Assembly (NCBI RefSeq): GCF_902833085.1
Contig: NZ_CADFEB010000002.1
Location: forward strand, 310,001-374,000
Direction: 5' to 3'
From: Burkholderia ubonensis
Lineage (GTDB): Bacteria; Pseudomonadota; Gammaproteobacteria; Burkholderiales; Burkholderiaceae
DNA: 64,000 nucleotides
How positions within the stretch are numbered: position 1 is the first letter of the stretch; the number at the start of each line of letters is the position of its first letter. The notes beneath the pieces are model-generated. The model was not told the origin of the DNA. It did not search any database and saw only the letters and a list, made by a program, of their open reading frames with translations. Shown here in pieces: positions 25,423 to 34,068 of the stretch. The position numbers and the translations under genes were made by a program.

Positions 25423-26532
25423 ATGACTGTAAAGCTCACAATCGATTGCATGGGAGGCGACCACGGCCCGTCCGTGACCGTTCCCGCGGCAGTCAAGTTC
25501 GTTCGCGCGCACCCCGATGCGCACCTGATGCTCGTCGGCATCGAGAGTGCGATCCGTGCGCAGCTCAAGAAGTGCAAGGCGCTCGACGACCCTGCGCTGA
25601 CCATCGTGCCCGCCACCGAAGTCGTGGCGATGGACGATCCGGTCGAAGTGGCATTGCGCAAGAAGAAGGATTCTTCGATGCGCGTCGCCCTCAACCAAGT
25701 CAAGGAAGGCCAGGCCCAGGCCTGCATCTCCGCCGGCAACACCGGCGCGCTGATGGCCGTCTCCCGTTACGTGCTCAAGACGCTGCCCGGCATCGAGCGG
25801 CCCGCGATCGCGTTCGCGCTGCCGAACCCGACCGGCTACACGATGATGCTTGACCTCGGTGCGAACGTCGATTGCGAACCGCAGCACCTGCTGCAGTTCG
25901 CGGAGATGGGGCACGCGCTCGTGGCGGCGCTCGAGGGCAAGGAGCGTCCGACCATCGGCCTGCTGAACATCGGCGAAGAGGTCATCAAGGGCAACGAGAC
26001 GATCAAGCGCGCGGGCGAACTGCTGCGCGCAAGCACGCTCAATTTCCGCGGCAACGTCGAAGGCAACGACATCTACAAGGGCACGGTCGACGTGATCGTG
26101 TGCGACGGCTTCGTCGGCAACGTCGCGCTGAAGACGTCCGAAGGCCTCGCGCAGATGCTGTCCGACATCATCCGCGAGGAATTCGGCCGCTCGCTGCTGT
26201 CGAAGCTGATGGCCGTGCTCGCGCTGCCGGTGCTGCTGCGCTTCAAGAGGCGCGTCGACCACCGCCAGTACAACGGCGCGGCGCTGCTGGGCCTGAAGAG
26301 CCTCGTGATCAAGAGCCACGGCTCCGCGGACGCCTACGCGTTTGAGTGGGCGATCAAACGCGGGTATGATGCCGTCAAAAATGGCGTCCTGGAGCGCCTC
26401 GCGCGCGCGATGGCGGATAATTCCGGATCGCTCGGCGACGCCGCCGGGCATGACGCGAGCGGCGCAGGTCACGCGAGTCCCGCCGCAGGCCAGCACGCCG
26501 AGCCCTCCGCTGCGCTATCCTCTAAAGCATAA
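25423..26532 (+). CDS. plsX: phosphate acyltransferase PlsX
   Basis: A 369-residue enzyme that makes acyl-phosphate from acyl-ACP, the first step of phospholipid synthesis, used next by PlsY. Motifs: [20 protein letters not shown] at the start, [14 protein letters not shown] near residue 104, and [19 protein letters not shown] near residue 227. The last 35 residues ([16 protein letters not shown] and so on) are a low-complexity Ala/Gly/His extension not needed for the fold. The fabH start follows its stop without a gap (TAA then ATG), so the two are co-translated. Confidence 0.95.
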   Translation: MTVKLTIDCMGGDHGPSVTVPAAVKFVRAHPDAHLMLVGIESAIRAQLKKCKALDDPALTIVPATEVVAMDDPVEVALRKKKDSSMRVALNQVKEGQAQACISAGNTGALMAVSRYVLKTLPGIERPAIAFALPNPTGYTMMLDLGANVDCEPQHLLQFAEMGHALVAALEGKERPTIGLLNIGEEVIKGNETIKRAGELLRASTLNFRGNVEGNDIYKGTVDVIVCDGFVGNVALKTSEGLAQMLSDIIREEFGRSLLSKLMAVLALPVLLRFKRRVDHRQYNGAALLGLKSLVIKSHGSADAYAFEWAIKRGYDAVKNGVLERLARAMADNSGSLGDAAGHDASGAGHASPAAGQHAEPSAALSSKA

Positions 26533-27522
26533 ATGGCCCAATCGACTCTCTATTCCCGCGTGCTCGGCACGGGCAGCTTCCTGCCGCCCGACCGTGTCAC
26601 GAACCAGCAGCTGGCCGATCGTCTTGCGAAGGACGGCATCGAGACGAGCGACGAGTGGATCGTTGCGCGTACGGGCATCCATGCGCGCCACTTCGCCGCA
26701 CCGGATGTCGCGACGAGCGACCTCGCGCTTGAAGCGTCGCGGCGCGCGATCGAGGCGGCCGATATCGATCCGCAGTCGATCGACCTGATCATCGTCGCGA
26801 CTTCGACCCCCGATTTCGTGTTCCCGAGCACCGCCTGCCTGTTGCAGAGCAAGCTCGGCATCAAGAACGGCGGCGCCGCGTTCGACGTGCAGGCCGTGTG
26901 TTCCGGCTTCGCGTACGCGATGGCGACGGCCGACAGCTTCATCCGCAGCGGCCAGCACCGCACGGCGCTCGTCGTCGGCGCGGAGACGTTCTCGCGCATC
27001 CTCGACTTCAAGGACCGCACGACCTGCGTGCTGTTCGGCGACGGCGCGGGCGCGGTGATCCTGTCCGCATCCGAGGAGCCGGGCGTGCTCGGCAGCGCGC
27101 TGCACGCGGACGGCAGCTACGCGGACATTCTCTGCGTGCCCGGCCACGTCAACGGCGGCGTGGTCGCCGGCAACGCATTCCTTCACATGGATGGCCAGGC
27201 CGTGTTCAAGCTTGCGGTCAACGTGCTCGAGAAGGTCGCGATCGAGGCGCTCGCCAAGGCGAACCTCGCGCCGCAGCAGGTCGACTGGCTGATTCCGCAT
27301 CAGGCCAACATCCGCATCATGACGAGCACCTGCCGCAAGCTGGGTCTGCCGCAGGAGCGCATGGTCGTGACGGTCGGCGAGCACGGCAACACGTCGGCCG
27401 CGTCGATTCCGCTCGCGCTCGACGCCGCGGTGCGCGACGGCCGCATCAAGCGCGGCCAGCACGTGCTGATCGAGGGCGTCGGCGGCGGCTTCACGTGGGG
27501 CGCGTCGGTGTTCCGCTTCTGA
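26533..27522 (+). CDS. fabH: 3-oxoacyl-ACP synthase III
   Basis: A 329-residue condensing enzyme that starts fatty-acid synthesis by joining acetyl-CoA with malonyl-ACP. The catalytic triad is Cys123 in [11 protein letters not shown], His in [10 protein letters not shown] and Asn in [25 protein letters not shown] and the end [15 protein letters not shown] are typical of KAS III. It directly abuts plsX and is followed by fabD, fabG, acpP and fabF on the same strand, a complete core fatty-acid synthesis cluster. Confidence 0.97.
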   Translation: MAQSTLYSRVLGTGSFLPPDRVTNQQLADRLAKDGIETSDEWIVARTGIHARHFAAPDVATSDLALEASRRAIEAADIDPQSIDLIIVATSTPDFVFPSTACLLQSKLGIKNGGAAFDVQAVCSGFAYAMATADSFIRSGQHRTALVVGAETFSRILDFKDRTTCVLFGDGAGAVILSASEEPGVLGSALHADGSYADILCVPGHVNGGVVAGNAFLHMDGQAVFKLAVNVLEKVAIEALAKANLAPQQVDWLIPHQANIRIMTSTCRKLGLPQERMVVTVGEHGNTSAASIPLALDAAVRDGRIKRGQHVLIEGVGGGFTWGASVFRF

Positions 27523-27631
27523 TCCGTCACACGCGACTGCTGCGCGTACCTGCTGCGCGCGCCCGCTGCGCGCGCTCCCATCCGGCGCGCCGTATGCGCG
27601 CGCCGTCCGAATCGATTCAATTGGGGACGAT

Positions 27632-28564
27632 ATGAAATTTGCGTTCGTTTTTCCGGGGCAGGGCTCGCAGTCGGTCGGCATGCTCAATGCATTCGCCGAT
27701 CTGGCTGTCGTGCGCGAAACGCTCCAGGAAGCGTCCGATGCGCTCAACCAGGATCTCGGCAAGCTGATCGCCGAAGGTCCGGCTGAAGAGCTGAATCTCA
27801 CCACCAACACCCAGCCCGTGATGCTGACGGCCGCGTATGCGTGCTACCGCGCGTGGCAGCAGGCGGGCGGCCCGGCGCCGTCGATCGTCGCCGGCCACAG
27901 CCTCGGCGAATACACGGCGCTGGTTGCCGCCGGTGCGATCGCGTTCAAGGACGCGGTGCCGCTCGTGCGCTTCCGGGCGCAGGCGATGCAGACCGCGGTG
28001 CCGGTCGGCCAGGGCGGCATGGCCGCGATCCTCGGCCTCGACGACGACACGGTGCGCGCAGTGTGCGCCGAAGCCGCGGAAGCGGGCGTCGTCGAAGCAG
28101 TGAACTTCAACGCGCCGGCGCAGGTCGTCATCGCCGGCAACAAGGCGGCTGTCGAGAAGGCCTGCGAGATCGCGAAGGCGAAGGGCGCGAAGCGCGCACT
28201 GCCGCTGCCGGTGTCGGCGCCGTTCCACTCGTCGCTGCTGAAGCCGGCATCGGACCAGCTGCGCGACTACCTCGCGACCGTCGACGTGAAGGCGCCGCAG
28301 ATCCCGGTGGTCAACAACATCGACGTCGCGGTCGTGAGCGATCCGGCCGCGATCAAGGACGCGCTGGTGCGCCAGGCCGCAGGGCCGGTGCGCTGGGTCG
28401 AGTGCGTGCGGCACATCGCCGGCACCGGCGTCACGCACGTGATCGAATGCGGTCCGGGCAAGGTGCTCGCGGGCCTCACGAAGCGCATCGACGCCAACCT
28501 GACGGGCGCGTCGGTGTTCGATCCGGAGTCGCTCGACGAAGCGCTCAAGCTGGCGACCGCCTGA
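27632..28564 (+). CDS. fabD: malonyl-CoA:ACP transacylase
   Basis: A 310-residue acyltransferase that loads malonyl groups onto ACP. The start is the oxyanion motif FVFPGQGSQSVGM; the active-site Ser90 is in AGHSLGEYTALVAAG and the catalytic His is in VSAPFHSSLLKPA near residue 200. AMQTAVPVGQGGMAAILGL is also typical. GGGGA at 27624-27628 just before the ATG serves as ribosome binding site. 109 GC-rich bases separate it from fabH with no strong terminator. Confidence 0.97.
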   Translation: MKFAFVFPGQGSQSVGMLNAFADLAVVRETLQEASDALNQDLGKLIAEGPAEELNLTTNTQPVMLTAAYACYRAWQQAGGPAPSIVAGHSLGEYTALVAAGAIAFKDAVPLVRFRAQAMQTAVPVGQGGMAAILGLDDDTVRAVCAEAAEAGVVEAVNFNAPAQVVIAGNKAAVEKACEIAKAKGAKRALPLPVSAPFHSSLLKPASDQLRDYLATVDVKAPQIPVVNNIDVAVVSDPAAIKDALVRQAAGPVRWVECVRHIAGTGVTHVIECGPGKVLAGLTKRIDANLTGASVFDPESLDEALKLATA

Positions 28565-28603
28565 CCCGGCGGCGCCTTTCCACCAGAGACGGATATTCGA
28601 TCC

Positions 28604-29353
28604 ATGGAAAAGACTCTCGATAAACAGGTTGCGATCGTGACCGGCGCGTCGCGCGGCATCGGCCGGGCGATCGCGCTCGAGCTGGCGCGCCTGGGCGCGA
28701 CGGTGATCGGCACGGCCACGAGCGAATCGGGCGCGTCCGCCATTGCCGCGGCCTTCGCGGAAGCTGGCGTCACGGGCCGCGGCGCGGTACTGAACGTCAA
28801 CGACGCGGCGGCGGCCGAAGCGCTGATCGACGCGACGGTCAAGGAATTCGGCGCGCTGCACGTGCTCGTCAACAACGCGGGCATCACGCAGGACCAGCTC
28901 GCGATGCGGATGAAGGACGAGGACTGGGACGCCGTGATCGACACCAACCTGAAGTCGGTGTTCCGCCTGTCGCGCGCGGTGCTGCGCCCGATGATGAAGG
29001 CGCGCGGCGGCCGCATCATCAACATCACGTCGGTGGTCGGCTCGGCCGGCAACCCGGGCCAGGCGAACTACGCGGCCGCGAAGGCCGGCGTCGCGGGCAT
29101 GACCCGCGCGCTCGCGCGCGAGATCGGCAGCCGCGGCATCACGGTCAACTGCGTGGCGCCGGGCTTCATCGACACCGACATGACGAAGACGCTGCCGGAA
29201 GAACAGCAGGCCGCGCTCAAGACCCAGATTCCGCTTGGCCGCCTCGGCAGCCCGGAAGACATCGCCCATGCCGTCGCGTTCCTCGCATCGCCGCAGGCCG
29301 GTTACATCACCGGCACGACGCTGCACGTGAACGGCGGCATGTACATGTCGTAA
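28604..29353 (+). CDS. fabG: 3-oxoacyl-ACP reductase
   Basis: A 249-residue short-chain dehydrogenase that reduces 3-ketoacyl-ACP with NADPH. The cofactor motif is TGASRGIGRAI (residues 13-23), and the catalytic triad is Ser143, Tyr156 and Lys160 (ITSVVGSAGN, then NYAAAKAG). HVLVNNAGIT is the classical NNAG motif. The C-terminus TGTTLHVNGGMYM is that of true FabG. It lies between fabD and acpP, which supports the fatty-acid role over other short-chain dehydrogenases. Confidence 0.96.
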   Translation: MEKTLDKQVAIVTGASRGIGRAIALELARLGATVIGTATSESGASAIAAAFAEAGVTGRGAVLNVNDAAAAEALIDATVKEFGALHVLVNNAGITQDQLAMRMKDEDWDAVIDTNLKSVFRLSRAVLRPMMKARGGRIINITSVVGSAGNPGQANYAAAKAGVAGMTRALAREIGSRGITVNCVAPGFIDTDMTKTLPEEQQAALKTQIPLGRLGSPEDIAHAVAFLASPQAGYITGTTLHVNGGMYMS

Positions 29354-29401
29354 GGATTTTCGTTTACCATCCGCGCCGTATCCGGTTATTGGCGGATCGG
29401 C

Positions 29402-29420
29402 GCTTGATCGACCATCAAGC
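29402..29420 (+). promoter_or_regulatory. inverted repeat upstream of the acpP promoter
   Basis: A 7-bp perfect inverted repeat (GCTTGAT at 29402-29408, ATCAAGC at 29414-29420) with 5-base centre lies about 30 bases ahead of the acpP -10 box. It could be an operator or part of the fabG 3' end structure; there is no T tract. Confidence 0.4.
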
Positions 29421-29448
29421 CAACGCGCGTTTTGGCCGGCAGCAAACC

Positions 29449-29457
29449 TGATAAAAT
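29449..29457 (+). promoter_or_regulatory. extended -10 promoter of acpP
   Basis: TGATAAAAT (29449-29457) matches an extended -10 element (TG-N-TAAAAT). The -35 area (TTTTGG at 29430-29435) is weak, as extended -10 promoters allow. It is 40 bases from the acpP ATG and would give acpP the high separate expression it usually needs. Confidence 0.6.
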
Positions 29458-29496
29458 GCGCGCACTTGTAAATCTGAACTTTCCCTCGGAGGGGTA

Positions 29497-29736
29497 ATGG
29501 ACAATATCGAACAACGTGTCAAGAAGATCGTCGCTGAGCAACTGGGCGTCGCAGAAGCCGAGATCAAGAACGAAGCTTCGTTCGTGAACGATCTGGGCGC
29601 CGACTCGCTCGACACCGTCGAGCTCGTGATGGCCCTGGAAGACGAGTTCGGCATGGAAATCCCGGACGAAGAAGCCGAGAAGATCACGACGGTTCAGCAA
29701 GCGATCGACTACGCTCGCGCAAACGTCAAGGCGTAA
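29497..29736 (+). CDS. acpP: acyl carrier protein
   Basis: A 79-residue acidic protein that carries growing acyl chains on a phosphopantetheine arm. The attachment Ser37 is in [19 protein letters not shown]. The N-terminus [17 protein letters not shown] and the end [11 protein letters not shown] are typical. A strong ribosome binding site (GGAGGGG at 29486-29492) precedes the ATG, in line with high expression. The arm is added by AcpS, also encoded in this window at 42565. It lies between fabG and fabF. Confidence 0.98.
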
Positions 29737-29809
29737 GCGCTGTCCGCGCTTTTCGCGACTGTCGCATTTGACGCGCCATCCTGCCGGCATCCTTGCCGGA
29801 CGGAGTAAC

Positions 29810-29862
29810 AGCCACAGGGCTTGCAGGGCTGGTTCCTGTGGCCGCTGTGGCTTTTGTTTTTG
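29810..29862 (+). promoter_or_regulatory. competing hairpins/terminator between acpP and fabF
   Basis: AGCCACAG (29810-29817) can pair with CTGTGGCT (29845-29852), which is followed by TTTGTTTTTG, an intrinsic terminator shape. Shifted by one base, GCCACAGG (29811-29818) can instead pair with CCTGTGGC (29835-29842). The two pairings are mutually exclusive because they share the left arm. This could attenuate fabF relative to acpP. Confidence 0.6.
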
Positions 29863-29886
29863 TCATCCAATGGAAAAGAGGTTACC

Positions 29887-31119
29887 GTGAGCCGCCGTCG
29901 TGTTGTCGTTACAGGCCTGGGGCTGATTTCGCCTGTTGGCAATAGTGTTGCCGACGGCTGGGCCAATCTCGTGGCCGGCAAGTCCGGCATCGCCACCGTC
30001 ACCAAATTCGATTCGTCGAACCTGGCCGTGCATTTCGCGGGCGAGGTGAAGGGCTTCAATGCCGAGGAGTACATCCCGGCGAAGGAAGCCCGCAGCATGG
30101 ACACCTTCATTCATTACGGCATTGCCGCCGGCATGCAGGCGTTCAGGGACAGCGGGCTGGAAGTGACCGAAGCCAATGCGGAACGCATCGGCGTGATGGT
30201 CGGCTCCGGCATCGGCGGTCTGCCGATGATCGAGGAAACCCATCAGACCTACGTCGATCGCGGCCCGCGCCGGATTTCGCCGTTCTTCGTGCCGGGTTCG
30301 ATCATCAACATGATCTCGGGCCACCTGAGCATCATGTTCGGCCTGAAGGGCCCGAACCTCGCGGCCGTCACGGCCTGCACGACCGGCCTGCACAGCATCG
30401 GTCTCGCCGCACGCCTGATCCAGGCCGGCGACGCCGACGTGATGGTCGCGGGCGGCGCCGAATCGACGGTGTCGCCGCTCGGCATCGGCGGCTTCGCGGC
30501 GGCGCGTGCGCTGTCGACCCGCAACGACGATCCGGCGACCGCGTCCCGTCCGTGGGACAAGGACCGCGACGGCTTCGTGCTGGGCGAGGGCGCAGGCGTG
30601 ATGGTGCTGGAAGAGTACGAGTCGGCGAAGGCGCGCGGCGCAAGGATCTACGCGGAAGTCGCGGGCTTCGGCATGACGGGCGACGCGTACCACATGACCG
30701 CGCCGAACATGGACGGTCCGCGCCGCTGCATGGTCGCGGCACTGCGCGACGCCGGCATGAACCCGGACGAGGTCCAGTACCTGAACGCGCACGGCACGTC
30801 GACGCCGCTGGGCGACAAGAACGAATCCGATGCCGTCAAGGCTGCGTTCGGCGACCACGCGTACAAGCTCGTCGTGAACTCAACGAAGTCGATGACGGGC
30901 CACCTGCTGGGTGGCGCGGGCGGCCTCGAATCGGTGTTCACGGTGCTGGCGCTGCACAACAACGTGTCGCCGCCGACGATCAACATCTTCAACCAGGATC
31001 CGGAGTGCGATCTCGACTATTGTGCGAACACCGCGCGTGACATGAAGATCGACGTGGCCGTGAAGAACAATTTCGGCTTCGGCGGCACCAACGGCACGCT
31101 GGTGTTCAAGCGCGCCTGA
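29887..31119 (+). CDS. fabF: 3-oxoacyl-ACP synthase II
   Basis: A 410-residue condensing enzyme of chain elongation. The start is GTG at 29887 ([17 protein letters not shown]), preceded by AAAAGAGG; the 22 residues open upstream fall inside the hairpin region and are not conserved. The active-site Cys164 is in [12 protein letters not shown], and the two His are in [11 protein letters not shown] and [13 protein letters not shown], the pattern of KAS I/II. The end [16 protein letters not shown] is typical. It closes the fatty-acid cluster. Confidence 0.97.
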   Translation: MSRRRVVVTGLGLISPVGNSVADGWANLVAGKSGIATVTKFDSSNLAVHFAGEVKGFNAEEYIPAKEARSMDTFIHYGIAAGMQAFRDSGLEVTEANAERIGVMVGSGIGGLPMIEETHQTYVDRGPRRISPFFVPGSIINMISGHLSIMFGLKGPNLAAVTACTTGLHSIGLAARLIQAGDADVMVAGGAESTVSPLGIGGFAAARALSTRNDDPATASRPWDKDRDGFVLGEGAGVMVLEEYESAKARGARIYAEVAGFGMTGDAYHMTAPNMDGPRRCMVAALRDAGMNPDEVQYLNAHGTSTPLGDKNESDAVKAAFGDHAYKLVVNSTKSMTGHLLGGAGGLESVFTVLALHNNVSPPTINIFNQDPECDLDYCANTARDMKIDVAVKNNFGFGGTNGTLVFKRA

Positions 31120-31130
31120 CGCGGAATCGC

Positions 31131-31595
31131 TTGACGAATCCTGTCGGAACCACGGCCGGGTGCCCGCAGCGTTTCGCGCTGCGGGCCTCGGCCGTGTTGT
31201 ATGTGGTGCTGGCCGTTTTCATCGCGGCGGCTGCAGTGGCGGTGCACCTGTTCGTCGCGCCGCGCGTCGGCGTCGCGGCCGGGACGGGTGCGATGGCCGT
31301 GACGGCGGCGCTGCTGGCCTTCGGCGTGGTGCGTGCTTGCGCGCGGCGACTGCCGGCCGAGGTGCGGATCGATGCACTCGGCGAGGTTGCGGCATTCGGT
31401 CGCGCCGGGCAATTGCTCGCGCGCGGCCGCGTGACCGGTTACGCTCACTGGAGCAGCCTGCTGCTCGTGCTGTCGGTCGGGCAGGGCGGGCGCCGTGCGC
31501 GTCCGTTGCTGATTCCGGCCGACGCGCTCGACGCGCCGTCGTTCAGCGCGCTGTCCGTGCTGGCGAGAACCGCGACGGCGGCGCGGCCGGCGTGA
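31131..31595 (+). CDS. YgfX-like two-helix membrane protein
   Basis: A 154-residue protein with two adjacent membrane helices (ASAVLYVVLAVFIAAAAVAVHLF and GTGAMAVTAALLAFGVVRA) followed by a soluble part with VRIDALGEVAAFGRAGQLLARG, YAHWSSLLLVLSV and RPLLIPADALDAPSFSAL. The topology and these segments match YgfX (CptA), known in E. coli as partner of SdhE and proposed toxin acting on cytoskeletal proteins. No sdhE is adjacent. The first start in frame is TTG at 31131, so the N-terminus is uncertain. It lies between fabF and rpoE. Confidence 0.6.
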   Translation: MTNPVGTTAGCPQRFALRASAVLYVVLAVFIAAAAVAVHLFVAPRVGVAAGTGAMAVTAALLAFGVVRACARRLPAEVRIDALGEVAAFGRAGQLLARGRVTGYAHWSSLLLVLSVGQGGRRARPLLIPADALDAPSFSALSVLARTATAARPA

Positions 31596-31686
31596 CGGCG
31601 CGGCCGTTACGCATCGTAACCAGCGGCCGGCGCGGGAACGCTACAATAGCCCTCCGCGTTGCATCCCTAGTTAACGGATTTGTCAG

Positions 31687-32286
31687 GTGAGTGAAAAAGA
31701 AATCGATCAGGTTCTGGTCGAGCGCGTTCAGAAAGGCGACAAGGCGGCGTTCGAACTCCTGGTCTCCAAATACCACCGCAAGATCATTCGGCTGATCTCG
31801 CGCCTCGTGCGGGATCCCGCCGAGGTCGAGGACGTGGCCCAGGACGCGTTCATCAAGGCGTACCGCGCGCTGCCGCAGTTCCGCGGCGAGTCCGCGTTCT
31901 ACACGTGGTTGTACCGGATTGCCGTGAATACGGCGAAGAACTACCTTGCGACGCAGGGTCGCCGGGCGCCGACCTCGACCGAGGCGGATGCCGAGGAGGC
32001 GGAAACTTTCTCCGACGCAGACCAACTAAGGGATATCAACACGCCTGAGTCGATGTTGATGAGCAAGCAGATTGCCGAGACGGTCAATGCTGCAATGGCC
32101 GTTCTGCCCGAGGAGCTGCGCCAGGCGATCACGCTGCGCGAGATCGAAGGCCTGAGCTACGAGGAAATCGCGGAAATGATGGGCTGCCCGATCGGGACGG
32201 TCCGCTCGCGGATTTTCCGGGCGCGCGAGGCAATCGCGACAAAATTGCGTCCGCTGCTCGATACGCCCGAAGGCAAGCGCTGGTAA
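31687..32286 (+). CDS. rpoE: RNA polymerase sigma factor RpoE (sigma-E/AlgU)
   Basis: A 199-residue ECF sigma factor for envelope stress. Region 2 is visible in ISRLVRDPAEVEDVAQDAFIKAYRALPQF and the -10 binding FYTWLYRIAVNTAKNYL; region 4 is ITLREIEGLSYEEIAEMMGCPIGTVRSRIFRARE. The start is GTG at 31687 (SEKEIDQVLVERVQKGD, matching AlgU/RpoE). It is followed by its anti-sigma factor RseA, by RseB and by the MucD protease, as in Pseudomonas and other beta-proteobacteria. A TACAAT box at 31642-31647 is a possible promoter element. Confidence 0.96.
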   Translation: MSEKEIDQVLVERVQKGDKAAFELLVSKYHRKIIRLISRLVRDPAEVEDVAQDAFIKAYRALPQFRGESAFYTWLYRIAVNTAKNYLATQGRRAPTSTEADAEEAETFSDADQLRDINTPESMLMSKQIAETVNAAMAVLPEELRQAITLREIEGLSYEEIAEMMGCPIGTVRSRIFRAREAIATKLRPLLDTPEGKRW

Positions 32287-32358
32287 GCGTTGTGGGCGGA
32301 CCGGCGCGGTCGGGGTCCAGTTACGATAGAGTCGTGAAGTCACGACGGGGTGTGCAAG

Positions 32359-32991
32359 ATGGGGAGCATCATGGGGTCGGTCAATACGCAGTCGCAGGCG
32401 TGCCCGCGCGGCGAGCGCCTTTCCGCTCTGGTCGACGGCGAAATGTTCGACGGCCCGGATCACGGGCAGTTTCTGGCTGAGCTCGACCGCGCGGATCGCG
32501 CTGCGTGGGCCCACTACCACCTGATCGGCGATGCGCTGCGCTCGGACGAGCTGGCGCTGGCGCCGGCGATGAGCGCGTCGTTCACCGCGCGCCTGTCGGA
32601 GCGACTCGAAGCCGAGCCGCATCTGCTCGCGCCGGCCGCCGCGCCGCTTTCCCGCAGGCTGCTGTCGCTGCGCCGGCGCGTCGTGCCGGCCTTCGCGGTT
32701 GCCGCGGCCGCCGCGACGCTGACGTGGATCGTCGTCCCGCAGATGCAGACGCCCGGTGCACCGGGCGCCGTTCAGGTCGCATCGGCCGGTGCGTCGCAGC
32801 AGAACGGCCTGCAGCGCGTGACGGTCGCGCAGGCGCCGTCGCAGCAGGGGCTGCAGGAAGCGAACATCATTCGCGACGCAAGCCTCGACCAGTACCTTGA
32901 AGCGCATCAGCAATTCGCGCAGCAGCCCGTCGTCACGGGCTCGATGCCGCTGATTCGCGCTGCCGTGACCACGACGACGCCAAGCCAATAA
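32359..32991 (+). CDS. rseA: anti-sigma-E factor RseA (MucA)
   Basis: A 210-residue inner-membrane anti-sigma factor. The N-terminal cytosolic RseA domain (ERLSALVDGEMFD, then LAELDRADRAAWAHYHLIGDALRS) binds sigma-E; one membrane helix lies at about residues 110-128 (VVPAFAVAAAAATLTWIVV); the rest is periplasmic. Regulated cleavage in the periplasm releases the sigma factor. The start is uncertain: ATG 32359 and ATG 32371 are both possible, with GGGGAG ahead of the second. It follows rpoE by 72 bases and is 4 bases from rseB. Confidence 0.9.
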   Translation: MGSIMGSVNTQSQACPRGERLSALVDGEMFDGPDHGQFLAELDRADRAAWAHYHLIGDALRSDELALAPAMSASFTARLSERLEAEPHLLAPAAAPLSRRLLSLRRRVVPAFAVAAAAATLTWIVVPQMQTPGAPGAVQVASAGASQQNGLQRVTVAQAPSQQGLQEANIIRDASLDQYLEAHQQFAQQPVVTGSMPLIRAAVTTTTPSQ

Positions 32992-32995
32992 CCCG

Positions 32996-34051
32996 ATGCG
33001 GACATTGCGGTTGAATCACGCCATCTCCGGATGGAAGCGGCTGCCGGCCTTCCTGCTTTGCGCAGCCGCGTTGTTGTCCGTTCAATCCCTTCACGCCAAC
33101 GCGCAGCAGCCGGACGATCCCGTCGCGACCCGCAAGGCCGCCGCGGACTGGCTCGACCGCATCCAGCAGGCGGCGCAGCAGCAGAGTTACGAAGGCACGT
33201 TCGTCTACCAGCGAGGCGGATACGTGCAGTCGTCGCGGATCACGCATGTCGCCTCGCGCGACGGCGAATTCGAGCGGATCGAGAGTCTCGACGGCAAGCC
33301 CCGCAAGCTGCTGCGGCATAACGACGAGCTGTATACGTTCGTGCCCGAGCGCAAGCTGTGCGTCGTCGAGCGCCGGCAGGCCCGGGACTCGTTTCCCGCG
33401 CTGCTCGGTGCGAGCGGCGAGCGCGTGATGTCGGTCTACGACGCGAAGCTGCTCGGCAAGGATCGCGTGGCGGGGCTCGATGCGCAGGTCGTCGAACTGG
33501 CGCCGAAGGACGGGTACCGCTTCACCTACAAGCTGTGGGCCGACGCCCGCACCGGCCTGCTGCTGCGGTCGCAGACGCTCGATGCGAGCGACCACGTGCT
33601 CGAGCAGATCGCGTTCTCCCAGTTGCAGATGGGTGGCGCGGGCGCGGCCGACAAGTCGGCGATCATGTCCGGCATGCGCAGCCTGGGCGGCTGGACGGTC
33701 GTGCGCCCGCCGGTGGCGCCGGTCGACATGGAGGCGCAGGGCTGGCAGCTCGCGCCAAGCATTGCCGGCTTCCAGAAGATCCGCGAGGTGCGGCGGCCGA
33801 TGGCCGCGCGCGATGCGGGCGACCCGCCGATTCCGGTCGATCAGGCCGTCTTTACCGACGGGCTCGCGACGGTCTCGGTGTTCGTCGAGCCGGCCGAGAA
33901 GAATACGCGCAAGGAAGGCGCGGGCAGCACCGGCGCGACGCACGTGCTCGTCAAGCGCCGCGGGGGCTACTGGATCACCGTGCTCGGCGAAGTGCCGCCG
34001 GCCACGTTGCAGCAATTCGCGTCTGCCATAGAATACAAGGCTTCCAAGTAA
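32996..34051 (+). CDS. rseB: sigma-E regulator RseB (MucB)
   Basis: A 351-residue periplasmic protein that binds RseA and shields it from cleavage, and senses lipid or envelope damage. The signal peptide is MRTLRLNHAISGWKRLPAF, then a hydrophobic stretch ending near residue 36 (ANA). The first domain (YEGTFVYQRGGYVQSSRITH, then ERIESLDGKPRKLLRHND) is LolA-like; the second domain covers about residues 225-350. It starts 4 bases after rseA and is followed by mucD 17 bases downstream, so all belong to the rpoE operon. Confidence 0.94.
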   Translation: MRTLRLNHAISGWKRLPAFLLCAAALLSVQSLHANAQQPDDPVATRKAAADWLDRIQQAAQQQSYEGTFVYQRGGYVQSSRITHVASRDGEFERIESLDGKPRKLLRHNDELYTFVPERKLCVVERRQARDSFPALLGASGERVMSVYDAKLLGKDRVAGLDAQVVELAPKDGYRFTYKLWADARTGLLLRSQTLDASDHVLEQIAFSQLQMGGAGAADKSAIMSGMRSLGGWTVVRPPVAPVDMEAQGWQLAPSIAGFQKIREVRRPMAARDAGDPPIPVDQAVFTDGLATVSVFVEPAEKNTRKEGAGSTGATHVLVKRRGGYWITVLGEVPPATLQQFASAIEYKASK

Positions 34052-34068
34052 CGCTTTCCGTTCCCGAC

